DNA of 23,359 nucleotides from UBA4416 sp044340865 (GTDB lineage Bacteria > Bacteroidota > Bacteroidia > B-17B0 > Aurantibacillaceae). Numbering within the stretch: the stretch's first letter is position 1; each line of letters opens with the position of its first letter. The position numbers and the translations under genes were made by a program. The notes below the pieces were generated by a model that had not been told where the DNA came from, searched no databases, and saw only the letters and a program-made list of their open reading frames with translations. Shown piece after piece: positions 7,616 through 15,269 of this stretch. The DNA is taken from positions 1-23,359 of the forward strand of contig JBIISW010000020.1 of NCBI GenBank assembly GCA_044340865.1. The letters are read 5' to 3'.

Positions 7616-7732
7616 TTATTTTTGTCTTTGTTTAAATTTAGGGTTTTTTTTGTTTATTATGTACAATTTCCCTTTTCTACGTACAATTTTACAATCGACG
7701 CTACGTTTTTTGATGGATGCTCTAACTTTCAT
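7616..7732 (-). CDS. rpmJ: 50S ribosomal protein L36 (zinc-free type)
   Basis: A 38-residue gene found by reading the gap between infA and rpsM: MKVRASIKKRSVDCKIVRRK then GKLYIINKKNPKFKQRQK and TAA. The start MKVRAS, the KIVRRKGKLY core and the KNPKFKQRQ tail are diagnostic of L36, which stabilises 23S rRNA domain folding. Of the four ligands of the zinc-ribbon form (Cys11, Cys14, Cys27, His33), only Cys14 remains; the others are Ser11, Asn27 and Phe33, so it cannot bind zinc in the usual way. This fits the C-minus form I associate with Bacteroidota. Spacers are 47 bases from infA and 41 bases to rpsM. Confidence 0.97.
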   Translation of the reverse strand: MKVRASIKKRSVDCKIVRRKGKLYIINKKNPKFKQRQK

Positions 7733-7779
7733 TTCAATTAGTTATTTGTCTTAAATTTATTATTGTTATTCTGAAATTC

Positions 7780-7998
7780 TTATTTATATCGGTATGTTAT
7801 TCGTCCTTTTGATAAATCATAAGGGCTCATTTCCAACTTCACTTTATCTCCAGTTAATATTTTTATATAGTGCATTCTCATTTTACCAGAAATATGTGCA
7901 ATCAAAGTATGTCCATTCTCTAGTTCAACTCTAAACATGGCATTACTCAATGATTCGAGGATAACTCCATCTAATTCAATGTTTGCTTGTTTTGCCAT
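7780..7998 (-). CDS. infA: Translation initiation factor IF-1
   Basis: A 72-residue S1-like OB-fold protein that binds the 30S A site during initiation and helps IF-2 and IF-3. Length is exactly that of the family. The segments LDGVILESLSNAMFRVELENGH, ISGKMRMHYIKILTGDKV and the terminal SPYDLSKGRITYRYK are diagnostic. Its ATG lies one base after the secY stop codon, so translational coupling to secY is likely. No map (methionine aminopeptidase) gene lies between secY and infA, unlike some Bacteroidota. Confidence 0.98.
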   Translation of the reverse strand: MAKQANIELDGVILESLSNAMFRVELENGHTLIAHISGKMRMHYIKILTGDKVKLEMSPYDLSKGRITYRYK

Positions 7999-7999
7999 A

Positions 8000-9337
8000 T
8001 TACGCTTGTTGCATTGTCATTTGGTTACTACTTCTACCCTTCACTCTTCCGTTTTTCATTAAACCATCATAATGACGATTTAATAAATAAGTTTCAATTT
8101 GTTGTAATGTATCTAAAACTACACCTACTAAAATTAATAAAGATGTTCCTCCAAAAAAGTCTGCGAAAGCACTATTAATACCTAACTTAAGAGCAAATGC
8201 TGGTAAAATTGCCACGAATGCTAAGAATATAGATCCTGGTAAAGTAATACGAGACATTACTTGATCAATGAATTCAGCAGTACTTTTCCCTGGCTTAACA
8301 CCTGGCACAAAACCACCATTTTTCTTCATATCATCGGCTAATTGATTAGGATTAATCATAATCGCTGTATAGAAATAAGTAAAAGCAATGATTAATGTTG
8401 CGAAAATAAAATTATACCAAAATCCATATCTATCAGCAAATACACCACCTGTACCACCAGACATACTTGAAACTGCAGAAGGAATAAACATAATAGCTTG
8501 TGCAAAAATAATTGGCATAACCCCAGCAGCATTCACTTTAAGAGGTAAATACTGACGAACACCTCCAACTTGTTTATCCCCAACAATTTTCTTAGCATAT
8601 TGAACAGGAATTCGTCTAGTTCCTTGCACTAATAATATACAACTAATAATAATAAACAATAAGAATACAATTTCAATTAAGAACATGATTAAACCTCCAC
8701 CTGCACTTTCTAAGCGAGCGCCAAACTCAGAGGTGATAGCAAAAGGTAAACGAGAAATAATACCAATCATAATCAAAATTGATATACCATTTCCTATTCC
8801 TTTGTCAGTAATTCTTTCTCCTAACCACATAATAAACATAGTTCCTGCAACTAAAATAATAGTTGATTGAATTCCAAACCATGTTGGATCGATACCAACA
8901 ACACCAGGCTTTGTGTACACTTGAGCTGCTAAATAACCAGGAGCTTGAACTGCAGTAACTGCAACAGTTAAGAAACGAGTGTATTGATTAATTTTTTTAC
9001 GTCCGCTTTCTCCTTCTTTTTGCATCTTTTGAAAATATGGAACAGCCATACCTAACAATTGAATGATAATCGAAGCCGTAATGTATGGCATAATACCCAA
9101 ACCAAAAATGGAAGCTCTACTAAAAGCGCCACCAGCAAAGGCATTAATTAAGGCTATAATTCCTCCATCATTTGCTGAATTTGCATTTGCCTCTGCTAAT
9201 ACTTGAGTATTAATTCCTGGCAAAACAACATAGGAACCTAAACGATAGATAAGAATCAAACCAAGGGTTGTTAAAATCCTTTGTTTTAATTCTTCTATCT
9301 TCCAAATGTTTTGGAGTGTTTCTAAAAAACGCTTCAT
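8000..9337 (-). CDS. secY: Preprotein translocase channel subunit SecY
   Basis: A 445-residue inner-membrane protein with about ten hydrophobic segments, the central pore of the SecYEG translocon. The amphipathic start and first helix (LKQRILTTLGLILIYRLGSYVVLPGI), the Gly-rich plug region (about 59-75) and the GIMPYITASIIIQLL helix (81-95) are diagnostic, as are the basic cytoplasmic loop RRIPVQYAKKIVG and the GKSTAEFIDQVMSRITLPGS segment toward the C-terminus. Position after rplO is the classical spc-operon place. It ends in a Met/Gln-rich tail (SSNQMTMQQA). It links protein export to ribosome supply and is the likely route by which the array-encoded lipoprotein leaves the cytoplasm. Confidence 0.99.
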   Translation of the reverse strand: MKRFLETLQNIWKIEELKQRILTTLGLILIYRLGSYVVLPGINTQVLAEANANSANDGGIIALINAFAGGAFSRASIFGLGIMPYITASIIIQLLGMAVPYFQKMQKEGESGRKKINQYTRFLTVAVTAVQAPGYLAAQVYTKPGVVGIDPTWFGIQSTIILVAGTMFIMWLGERITDKGIGNGISILIMIGIISRLPFAITSEFGARLESAGGGLIMFLIEIVFLLFIIISCILLVQGTRRIPVQYAKKIVGDKQVGGVRQYLPLKVNAAGVMPIIFAQAIMFIPSAVSSMSGGTGGVFADRYGFWYNFIFATLIIAFTYFYTAIMINPNQLADDMKKNGGFVPGVKPGKSTAEFIDQVMSRITLPGSIFLAFVAILPAFALKLGINSAFADFFGGTSLLILVGVVLDTLQQIETYLLNRHYDGLMKNGRVKGRSSNQMTMQQA

Positions 9338-9360
9338 ATACTAATTTAAATTTCTACTAA

Positions 9361-9807
9361 TTATAACTCTGTTGCAACTCCACCTTTAGCTTCAATAGCT
9401 GCTTTAGCTGTTGCCGTAAATGCGTGAACTGTAATATTTACTTTAGATTTTAACTCACCTCTTCCTAAGATTTTTATTAAATCAGTTTTTGAAGCTACAC
9501 CATTTTGAATTAAAACTTCTCTTGTAATTTCAGTGATGTTTTTAGCATCAACAATACGTTGGATAGCATCTAAATTCACACCAGTGTGTTCAATACGGTT
9601 AATATTTTTAAATCCGAATTTAGGAACGCGACGTTGTAAAGGCATTTGACCACCTTCAAAACCACGTTTTTTAGAATGACCAGAACGAGATTGAGCACCT
9701 TTGTGTCCACGTGTAGCTGTTCCGCCACCGCCTGAACCTTGTCCACGACCTCTTCTGTAATTATTTTGAACTGAACCTTCTGCAGGTGATAATGTATTTA
9801 ATTTCAT
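9361..9807 (-). CDS. rplO: 50S ribosomal protein L15
   Basis: A 148-residue large-subunit protein that organises 23S rRNA domain II and joins late in assembly. The start MKLNTLSPAEGS and the very Gly-rich unstructured arm (residues 18-38, GRRGQGSG-type repeats leading to TATRGHKGAQSRSG) are diagnostic, followed by the KRGFEGGQMPLQRRVPKFGF segment and the globular C-terminal domain. Spacers are 19 bases from rpmD and 23 bases to secY. Confidence 0.98.
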   Translation of the reverse strand: MKLNTLSPAEGSVQNNYRRGRGQGSGGGGTATRGHKGAQSRSGHSKKRGFEGGQMPLQRRVPKFGFKNINRIEHTGVNLDAIQRIVDAKNITEITREVLIQNGVASKTDLIKILGRGELKSKVNITVHAFTATAKAAIEAKGGVATEL

Positions 9808-9826
9808 TTTAATATCTTTTTAATAT

Positions 9827-10006
9827 TTAAATATTCTCTACTGTAACTAAATGAGCAACAGCATTTATCATTCCTTGTATTTGAGGATTAACCTCTTTTA
9901 CAACACTATGATTTAATTTTTTTAATCCTAAAGCTTGAACTGTAGCTCTTTGTCTAACGTTTCTTTTAATGAAACTCTTGGTTAGTGTTACTTTTACTTG
10001 TGCCAT
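9827..10006 (-). CDS. rpmD: 50S ribosomal protein L30
   Basis: A 59-residue gene read directly from the gap between rpsE and rplO. It begins MAQVKVTLTKSFIKRNVRQR and continues with ATVQALGLKKLNHSVVKEVN and PQIQGMINAVAHLVTVENI, then TAA. The strand-helix-strand pattern with TLTKSFIKR and ALGLKKLNHSV is diagnostic of the short bacterial L30. It binds the junction of 23S and 5S rRNA regions. The position, 12 bases after rpsE and 19 before rplO, is the conserved spc-operon slot. Confidence 0.97.
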   Translation of the reverse strand: MAQVKVTLTKSFIKRNVRQRATVQALGLKKLNHSVVKEVNPQIQGMINAVAHLVTVENI

Positions 10007-10018
10007 CTTTTCTTAATA

Positions 10019-10537
10019 TTATCCGTTAAAAACTTGATCTAATGTAATTCCTCTTTGGCGCGAAATAGCTAAAGGGTCACGCATTTTTGCTAAAGCATCG
10101 ATTGTTGCTTTAACCACATTGTGTGGATTTGATGAACCTTTTGATTTAGCCAATACATCTGTAATACCAACACTCTCTAATACTGCACGCATTGCACCAC
10201 CTGCAATAACACCTGTACCATGAGCTGCCGGTTTTAAAAATACACGGGATCCACCAAATTTACCGTTTTCAGCATGAGGAACAGTTCCTCTTAAAACTGC
10301 AACTTTAACTAGGTTTTTCTTTGCATCATCAATACCTTTAGTAATTGCATCTGTAACTTCGTTTGCTTTTCCTAAACCATGACCAACTACACTCTTCTCA
10401 TCACCAACTACAACAATAGCAGCGAAACTAAAGTGACGTCCACCCTTTGTAACTTTTGTCACACGTTGAATCGCAACTAGCTTATCTTTTAGTTCAATAT
10501 CTGTTGACTTAACTTTTTTTACAATTTCTTTTGACAT
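10019..10537 (-). CDS. rpsE: 30S ribosomal protein S5
   Basis: A 172-residue protein at the mRNA entry channel, involved in decoding accuracy and helicase-like unwinding with S3 and S4. The double-stranded RNA-binding-like N-terminal domain (RVTKVTKGGRHFSFAAIVVVGD) and the second domain (VGHGLGKANEVTDAITKGIDDA, then GTGVIAGGAMRAVLESVGITDVLAKSKGSSNPHNVVKAT) match the family throughout. The loop VTKVTKGGRHF, where spectinomycin-resistance changes arise in other bacteria, shows no deletion. It lies 25 bases after rplR. Confidence 0.98.
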   Translation of the reverse strand: MSKEIVKKVKSTDIELKDKLVAIQRVTKVTKGGRHFSFAAIVVVGDEKSVVGHGLGKANEVTDAITKGIDDAKKNLVKVAVLRGTVPHAENGKFGGSRVFLKPAAHGTGVIAGGAMRAVLESVGITDVLAKSKGSSNPHNVVKATIDALAKMRDPLAISRQRGITLDQVFNG

Positions 10538-10562
10538 GTTATGTATGTTCTTTTATTACTAA

Positions 10563-10919
10563 TTAAAATTTTAAACCTGCTTCACGAGCACCATCGGCTA
10601 ATGATTTAATACGACCATGGTATAAATAACCATTTCTATCAAATACAATCGTGCTAATTCCAGCAGTAGTAGCTTTTTCAGCAACTAATTTTCCAACTGC
10701 TTTTGCTTTATCAACTTTATTAGCTTTTGTATCTTTTATTGTTTTATCATCAGACCCTGCAGATAAAATAGTTTTTCCTGTTTTATCGTCAATTAATTGA
10801 GCATAAATGCCAGAGTTACTTCTAAAAACGCTTAAGCGTGGTGTTGAAGCTGTTCCGTTAATAGTTTTACGGATCTTAAGTTTAATTCGTTCTCTTCTTT
10901 GTTTTTTATTGAGTGCCAT
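10563..10919 (-). CDS. rplR: 50S ribosomal protein L18
   Basis: A 118-residue protein that, with L5, carries 5S rRNA into the central protuberance. The basic N-terminal tail (KKQRRERIKLKIRKTING) and the conserved core TPRLSVFRSNSGIYAQLIDD, with AVGKLVAEKA and the final FDRNGYLYHGRIKSLADGAREAGLKF, are diagnostic and full length. It follows rplF by 42 bases. The start at 10919 leaves the expected short basic tail, and longer out-of-phase frames over this region are shadows. Confidence 0.98.
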   Translation of the reverse strand: MALNKKQRRERIKLKIRKTINGTASTPRLSVFRSNSGIYAQLIDDKTGKTILSAGSDDKTIKDTKANKVDKAKAVGKLVAEKATTAGISTIVFDRNGYLYHGRIKSLADGAREAGLKF

Positions 10920-10961
10920 CTTTCCAGTTTTTTGAAGATGATTAATACTAATTGAATTATG

Positions 10962-11516
10962 TTATTTTTTGCTTGCAGACTTACCAGCTTTACGACGTAA
11001 AATTTCGCCCATAAATTTGATACCTTTTCCTTTGTAAGGCTCTGGTTTACGCAATGAACGTATTTTAGCAGCAACCATACCAAGTAATTGTTTGTCTGAA
11101 CTTTCTAAAGTTACTAGAGGGTTTTTTCCCTTCTCTGAAGCTGTAGTTATTTTAATTTCATCAGGTAATTCAAACAAAACGTTGTGAGAAAATCCTAATG
11201 ATAATTCTAACAACTGACCTTTGTTAGATGCACGGTAACCTACCCCAACTAACTCTTGCTCTGTTTTATATCCTTCAGAAACACCTTTAACCATATTGGC
11301 TATTAAAGAACGATATAAACCGTGCAATGCTCTGTGTCTTTTATGCTCTGTTGGGCGAGAAACAGTAATTGTTCCATCTTCCATTTTAACAATAATATCT
11401 GGGTCAATAGCTTGCGATAATGATCCTAATTTTCCTTTAACTGTAACATTCGTTCCAGTAATATTTACATCTACTCCTGCGGGTACTGTAATTGGTAATT
11501 TTCCTATACGTGACAT
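10962..11516 (-). CDS. rplF: 50S ribosomal protein L6
   Basis: A 184-residue two-domain protein close to the GTPase-associated centre. Start MSRIGKLPITVPAGVDV and the C-terminal motif RKPEPYKGKGIKFMGEILRRKAGKS (the L6 signature KPEPYKGKGI) are diagnostic. The two homologous beta-rich domains cover roughly residues 10-82 and 83-160. An upstream AGAAAGAG run is only a weak Shine-Dalgarno resemblance. It follows rpsH by 17 bases. Confidence 0.98.
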   Translation of the reverse strand: MSRIGKLPITVPAGVDVNITGTNVTVKGKLGSLSQAIDPDIIVKMEDGTITVSRPTEHKRHRALHGLYRSLIANMVKGVSEGYKTEQELVGVGYRASNKGQLLELSLGFSHNVLFELPDEIKITTASEKGKNPLVTLESSDKQLLGMVAAKIRSLRKPEPYKGKGIKFMGEILRRKAGKSASKK

Positions 11517-11533
11517 GTTTTTCTCTTTCTAAA

Positions 11534-11932
11534 TTATGAAATGTAACATAAAACTTCGCCACCGATATTAAGCTTTTTAGCTTCTTTATCTGTCATTACA
11601 CCTTTTGATGTAGAGATGATAGCAATACCTAATCCGTTCAAAACTCTTGGCATTGTGTCAACACCTGTATACTTACGTAAACCTGGCTTTGAAACTCTGT
11701 CTAAAGTACGAATAGCTGATAATTTGTTAGTTGAATTGTATTTCAAGGCTATTTTTATAGTTCCTTGTTTTTTTTCGTTTTCCTCAAACTTATAGTTTAA
11801 GATGTAACCTTTTTCAAAAAGAATCTTTGTGATATCTTTTTTCAAATTTGATGCTGGAATCTCAACGATTCTGTGATTTGCACTAATGGCGTTTCTTACG
11901 CGAGTTAGGTAATCTGATACTGTATCTGTCAT
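11534..11932 (-). CDS. rpsH: 30S ribosomal protein S8
   Basis: A 132-residue primary binder of the central domain of 16S rRNA. Start TDTVSDYLTRVRNAISANHR and the C-terminal signature STSKGVMTDKEAKKLNIGGEVLCYIS are diagnostic. In E. coli S8 represses the spc operon by binding mRNA near rplE. Here the unusual 61-base spacer just upstream, with a direct repeat and a GC-rich core, is the one place near rpsH that stands out as a possible control element; that link is speculation. Confidence 0.98.
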   Translation of the reverse strand: MTDTVSDYLTRVRNAISANHRIVEIPASNLKKDITKILFEKGYILNYKFEENEKKQGTIKIALKYNSTNKLSAIRTLDRVSKPGLRKYTGVDTMPRVLNGLGIAIISTSKGVMTDKEAKKLNIGGEVLCYIS

Positions 11933-11943
11933 TTTATTTGTTT

Positions 11944-11981
11944 TTATATGTTACCCCGACCTTCAGGATAATTATATGTTA
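11944..11981. repeat. Direct repeat flanking GC-rich core, rpsN-rpsH spacer
   Basis: The 10-mer TTATATGTTA occurs exactly at 11944-11953 and 11972-11981, 28 bases apart, flanking the 18-base core CCCCGACCTTCAGGATAA (11954-11971). The core is strikingly GC-rich for a spacer in this array. The arrangement could be a protein or RNA regulatory site, or the scar of a small insertion with a duplicated flank. No internal hairpin stronger than a few base pairs is apparent. Confidence 0.7.
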
Positions 11982-11993
11982 ATACTCTTTTTT

Positions 11994-12263
11994 TTAGAAG
12001 CTTGATTTAGTTACACCTGGTATTAAACCAAATAAAACCATCTCACGGAAAGTAACACGACTAATTCCAAAATCTCTCATGTATCCACGTGGGCGTCCTG
12101 TTAATTTACAACGGTTACGCATACGTACTTTACAAGAATTTTTTGGTAATTTTTGTAATCCCATTGAATCTCCTGCTTTTTTTAATTCAGCTCTTTTTGC
12201 TGCGTGCAAATCTACTAATTTTTTTCGTTTAGTATCACGAGCGATCATGTTAATTTTTGCCAT
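11994..12263 (-). CDS. rpsN: 30S ribosomal protein S14 (long, zinc-free type)
   Basis: An 89-residue protein of the 30S head next to the A and P sites. It is the long form; the zinc-binding form is about 61 residues with two CxxC pairs. Here only two cysteines occur (KNSCKVRMRNRCKLTGRPRG), spaced six apart, so the zinc ribbon is absent. The C-terminal RDFGISRVTFREMVLFGLIPGVTKSSF region is diagnostic. It lies 19 bases after rplE and 61 bases before rpsH, the longest spacer of the spc-type segment. Confidence 0.98.
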   Translation of the reverse strand: MAKINMIARDTKRKKLVDLHAAKRAELKKAGDSMGLQKLPKNSCKVRMRNRCKLTGRPRGYMRDFGISRVTFREMVLFGLIPGVTKSSF

Positions 12264-12282
12264 TCTTTTATCTCTTTAAATA

Positions 12283-12840
12283 TTATTTCTTTTTGAAAGG
12301 AATACCGAATTCAGTTAATAATGCGTGAGCTTCTTTATCTGTTGGTGCAGATGTTACAAATGTAATATCCATACCAGAAATTTTGCTAACTTTATCAATA
12401 TCAATTTCCGGGAAAATGATTTGTTCTGTGATACCTAAGGTATAATTTCCACGACCATCAAATCCTTTATCGTTAACACCTTTAAAATCACGAATACGTG
12501 GAAGAGAAGATGCGATTAAACGATCTAAAAATTCGTACATTTTATCACCACGTAATGTAACACGTACACCAATAGCAACACCTTTACGTAATTTAAAGTT
12601 TGATATATCTTTTGTAGAATATGTTGGAACAGCTTTTTGTCCAGTAATGGTAGTCATTTCCTTAACTGCTGATTCAATCATTTTCTTATCTGACACTGCG
12701 TCACCAATACCTTGATTGATACAGATTTTATGCAATTTAGGTACTTGCATAACAGATGAATATTGAAATTGCTTTTTTAAATTATCTGCAATTTCACTTT
12801 TATATTTGTCCTTCAAACGAGGAGAATAAGTTGTAGCCAT
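12283..12840 (-). CDS. rplE: 50S ribosomal protein L5
   Basis: A 185-residue 5S rRNA-binding protein that contacts P-site tRNA and S13 across the subunit interface. Conserved segments are KICINQGIGDAVSDKK, GQKAVPTYSTKDISNFKLRKG, GVRVTLRGDKMYEFLDRLI and LPRIRDFKGV, with the C-terminal GISEQ-like LGITEQIIFPEIDIDK segment. Its ATG overlaps the rplX stop codon by one base in a TAATG arrangement, a strong sign of translational coupling. Confidence 0.98.
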   Translation of the reverse strand: MATTYSPRLKDKYKSEIADNLKKQFQYSSVMQVPKLHKICINQGIGDAVSDKKMIESAVKEMTTITGQKAVPTYSTKDISNFKLRKGVAIGVRVTLRGDKMYEFLDRLIASSLPRIRDFKGVNDKGFDGRGNYTLGITEQIIFPEIDIDKVSKISGMDITFVTSAPTDKEAHALLTEFGIPFKKK

Positions 12841-13157
12841 TATTTAATTACTGCTTTAGATTTTTTTGAAATACGTTCAATTTTATTAGTTGTAGTATTC
12901 ACTACTCTACCAATTCTAACTGTTTTTCCTGCTTCAACGAACATTAAGTTTGAAATATGGATAGTGCCTTCTTGTTTAACAATACCACCATCCGCGTTTT
13001 TCGCGCTTGGTTTAGTGTGTTTGCTAATCATGTTAACACCTTCAACAGTTACTCTTTCTTTTTTTGTATCAATTAATACAATTTTACCTTCTTGGCCTCT
13101 GGATTCGCCAGATATTACTCTTACAGTATCGCCTTTTTTTAGTTTTAACTTTGACAT
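12840..13157 (-). CDS. rplX: 50S ribosomal protein L24
   Basis: A 105-residue early-assembly protein that binds the 5' end of 23S rRNA near the tunnel exit. The KOW motif KGDTVRVISGESRGQEGKIV near the N-terminus and the loop VEGVNMISKHTKPSAKNADGGIVKQEGTIHISNL are diagnostic. It follows rplN by 19 bases and its stop overlaps the rplE start by one base. Confidence 0.98.
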   Translation of the reverse strand: MSKLKLKKGDTVRVISGESRGQEGKIVLIDTKKERVTVEGVNMISKHTKPSAKNADGGIVKQEGTIHISNLMFVEAGKTVRIGRVVNTTTNKIERISKKSKAVIK

Positions 13158-13176
13158 TTCTTTTTTATCTTATGTA

Positions 13177-13545
13177 TTAAAGCACTTCTGGTGCCAATGA
13201 AATGATTTTCATGAATGATTTATCGCGTAATTCACGAGCCACAGGTCCGAAAATACGAGTTCCACGTATTTCATCTCCTTGGTTTAATATAACACAAGCA
13301 TTATCATCGAAGCGGATATAAGAACCATCAGCACGACGGATTTCTTTTCTAACTCTAACAACAACTGCTTTATGTACAGTTCCTTTTTTTACGTTACCTG
13401 AAGGTAATGCGTGTTTTACAGTAACAACAATTTTGTCTCCAACTGATGCGTAGCGTTTTTTAGTTCCGCCTAACACACGAATAACTAGAACTTCTTTTGC
13501 TCCGCTATTATCTGCTACTGCTAATCTTGATTCGTTTTGTACCAT
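13177..13545 (-). CDS. rplN: 50S ribosomal protein L14
   Basis: A 122-residue protein at the subunit interface, part of bridge B5/B8; length is exactly typical. MVQNESRLAVADNSGAKEV, VLGGTKKRYASVGDKI, the GTVHKAVVVRVRKEIRRADGSYIRFDDNACV block and the C-terminal GTRIFGPVARELRDKSFMKIISLAPEVL are all classical L14. It lies 26 bases after rpsQ. No SD-like sequence precedes its ATG; the upstream bases are A/T-rich. Confidence 0.98.
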   Translation of the reverse strand: MVQNESRLAVADNSGAKEVLVIRVLGGTKKRYASVGDKIVVTVKHALPSGNVKKGTVHKAVVVRVRKEIRRADGSYIRFDDNACVILNQGDEIRGTRIFGPVARELRDKSFMKIISLAPEVL

Positions 13546-13571
13546 TATTTCTTATTAACTTTTTATAAGTA

Positions 13572-13829
13572 TTATTTCACTTTTTCTAAAACTTCAACTA
13601 AACGCCAGTTTTTTGTTTTGCTTAACGGACGAGTTTCGCTAATCTTAACGGTATCACCGATACTACACTCATTGTTTTCATCATGAGCAACAAACGTAGA
13701 CGTTTTGTTAACGAATTTACCGTATTTAGGATGTTTTACTTTACGCATTACAGCAACAACGATAGATTTAGTCATCTTGTTACTCTTTACGATTCCTACT
13801 TTCTCTTTTCTTAAATTTCTTTCTTCCAT
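13572..13829 (-). CDS. rpsQ: 30S ribosomal protein S17
   Basis: An 85-residue OB-fold primary 16S rRNA-binding protein. RNLRKEKVGIVKSNKMTKSI, KHPKYGKFVNKTSTFVAHDE and GDTVKISETRPLSKTKNWRLVEVLEK match the family from end to end (the SETRPLSKTK stretch is the S17 signature). It follows rpmC by 8 bases, close enough for coupled translation. Confidence 0.98.
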   Translation of the reverse strand: MEERNLRKEKVGIVKSNKMTKSIVVAVMRKVKHPKYGKFVNKTSTFVAHDENNECSIGDTVKISETRPLSKTKNWRLVEVLEKVK

Positions 13830-13837
13830 TACTATTA

Positions 13838-14035
13838 TTATTTAGTAGCTTTATTTCTTTTTGTTAATTCTGTACTCAAACGAGCAATAACCTTACGGTT
13901 ATCACGAATTTTAATCGGGTTTTCGATTGGAGAAATTGCGTGATTTAATTTTAATTTAACAAAACTAGCTTTTTCTTCTTTCATTTTAGATTGTAGCTCA
14001 ACAGTCGACAATGCTATGATATCTTTATTTTCCAT
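13838..14035 (-). CDS. rpmC: 50S ribosomal protein L29
   Basis: A 65-residue two-helix protein near the tunnel exit, beside L23 and the docking site for signal recognition particle and trigger factor. The pattern MENKDIIALSTVELQSKMKEEKASFVKLKLNHA followed by the SPIENPIKIRDNRKVIARLSTELTKR helix is diagnostic. It lies 20 bases after rplP and 8 before rpsQ. Confidence 0.96.
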   Translation of the reverse strand: MENKDIIALSTVELQSKMKEEKASFVKLKLNHAISPIENPIKIRDNRKVIARLSTELTKRNKATK

Positions 14036-14055
14036 TTCTTAATCCTATTTTAATA

Positions 14056-14484
14056 TTAAACTGCGTCAGCTACGTAATCTCTACGAACAACAAATTTAGT
14101 AACTATTGGTAATTTTTGAGCTGCTAAACGTAACGCTTCTTTTGCTACTTCTAAAGGAACACCTTCAGCTTCAAATAACATACGACCTCTCTTAACTGGA
14201 GCAACCCAATATTCAGGAGCACCTTTACCTTTACCCATACGCACCTCTGCTGGTTTTTTAGTAATTGGTTTGTCAGGAAAAATACGAATCCAAACTTGAC
14301 CTTCACGTTTCATGAAACGAGTAAGGGCAATACGCGCTGATTCAATTTGACGAGCTGTAACCCAGCTTTCATCTAATGCTTTAATTCCAAATGAACCGAA
14401 GGCTAATTGATCACCTCTTTTGGTGTCGCCTCTCATTTTCATTTTATGCATTTTTCTATATTTCGTTCTTTTTGGCTGTATCAT
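14056..14484 (-). CDS. rplP: 50S ribosomal protein L16
   Basis: A 142-residue protein near the peptidyl transferase centre and A-site tRNA elbow. PKRTKYRKMHKMKMRGDTKRGD, the FGSFGIKALDESWVTARQIESARIALTR block, the WIRIFPDKPITKKPAEVRMGKGKGAPEYWVAPVKRGRMLFE region and the terminal helix are typical; the MGKGKG loop approaches the catalytic centre. It follows rpsC by 29 bases. Confidence 0.98.
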   Translation of the reverse strand: MIQPKRTKYRKMHKMKMRGDTKRGDQLAFGSFGIKALDESWVTARQIESARIALTRFMKREGQVWIRIFPDKPITKKPAEVRMGKGKGAPEYWVAPVKRGRMLFEAEGVPLEVAKEALRLAAQKLPIVTKFVVRRDYVADAV

Positions 14485-14513
14485 GACTAATGTATCTTAT
14501 CCTAATTTTTTAA

Positions 14514-15260
14514 CTATTTCTTTTCGTTTCTGTTATTATCTCTTTTTGGTCCGCGAGGAGCAAACTTAGGTGCTGGAGTTGAAGGTCCGCCTTTTTTCTC
14601 TTTATCTAAACCAAAGTTAGGAGATAAATCACGCTTTCCATAAATTTCACCTTTGCAGATCCATACCTTAATTCCAATACGACCATAAGTAGTATGAGCT
14701 TCAGCGATTGCATAATCAATATCAGCACGTAACGTTTGTAATGGTGTACGTCCTTCTTTATATCCTTCAGAACGAGCCATCTCAGCACCACCTAAACGAC
14801 CAGATACTAAAATTTTAATTCCTTCTGCACCCATACGCATGGTTGATGCGATTGACATTTTTGCAGCTCTACGGAAAGAAATACGTCCTTCGATTTGACG
14901 AGCAATACTATCAGACACTAAACGAGCATCTAATTCAGGACGTTTAATTTCAAAAATATTGATTTGAACCTCTTTCTTAGTAACTTTTTTTAATTCTTCT
15001 TTTAATTTATCTACCTCTTTTCCACCCTTTCCGATAATGATACCAGGACGAGCTGTATTAATTGTAACGGTAATTAATTTAAGAGTTCTTTCGATAATAA
15101 TTTTAGAAATACTACCTTTTGGTAAACGAACTTTTAAATATTCGCGAATTTGTGTATCTTCTACTAATTTATCAGCGTAATTTCTTCCGCCAAACCAGTT
15201 AGAATCCCAACCTTTAATAATTCCTAAACGTAAACCTATTGGATTTGCTTTTTGTCCCAT
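14514..15260 (-). CDS. rpsC: 30S ribosomal protein S3
   Basis: A 248-residue protein at the mRNA entry tunnel. The N-terminal GQKANPIGLRLGIIKGWDSNWF, a type II KH domain with its GKGG loop at 77-80 (ARPGIIIGKGGKEVDKLKEEL), and the C-terminal S3 domain (GAEGIKILVSGRLGGAEMARSE, RADIDYAIAEAHTTYGRIGIKVWI) are present in order. The last 27 residues form a Pro/Lys/Arg/Asn-rich flexible tail. The stop codon is TAG. It follows rplV by 9 bases. Confidence 0.98.
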   Translation of the reverse strand: MGQKANPIGLRLGIIKGWDSNWFGGRNYADKLVEDTQIREYLKVRLPKGSISKIIIERTLKLITVTINTARPGIIIGKGGKEVDKLKEELKKVTKKEVQINIFEIKRPELDARLVSDSIARQIEGRISFRRAAKMSIASTMRMGAEGIKILVSGRLGGAEMARSEGYKEGRTPLQTLRADIDYAIAEAHTTYGRIGIKVWICKGEIYGKRDLSPNFGLDKEKKGGPSTPAPKFAPRGPKRDNNRNEKK

Positions 15261-15269
15261 TTCCTTATC

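Noticed and set aside
10832..11083. 83-codon minus-strand frame across the rplR-rplF junction
   Set aside because: It is out of phase with and overlaps two well-supported ribosomal protein genes; a shadow frame.
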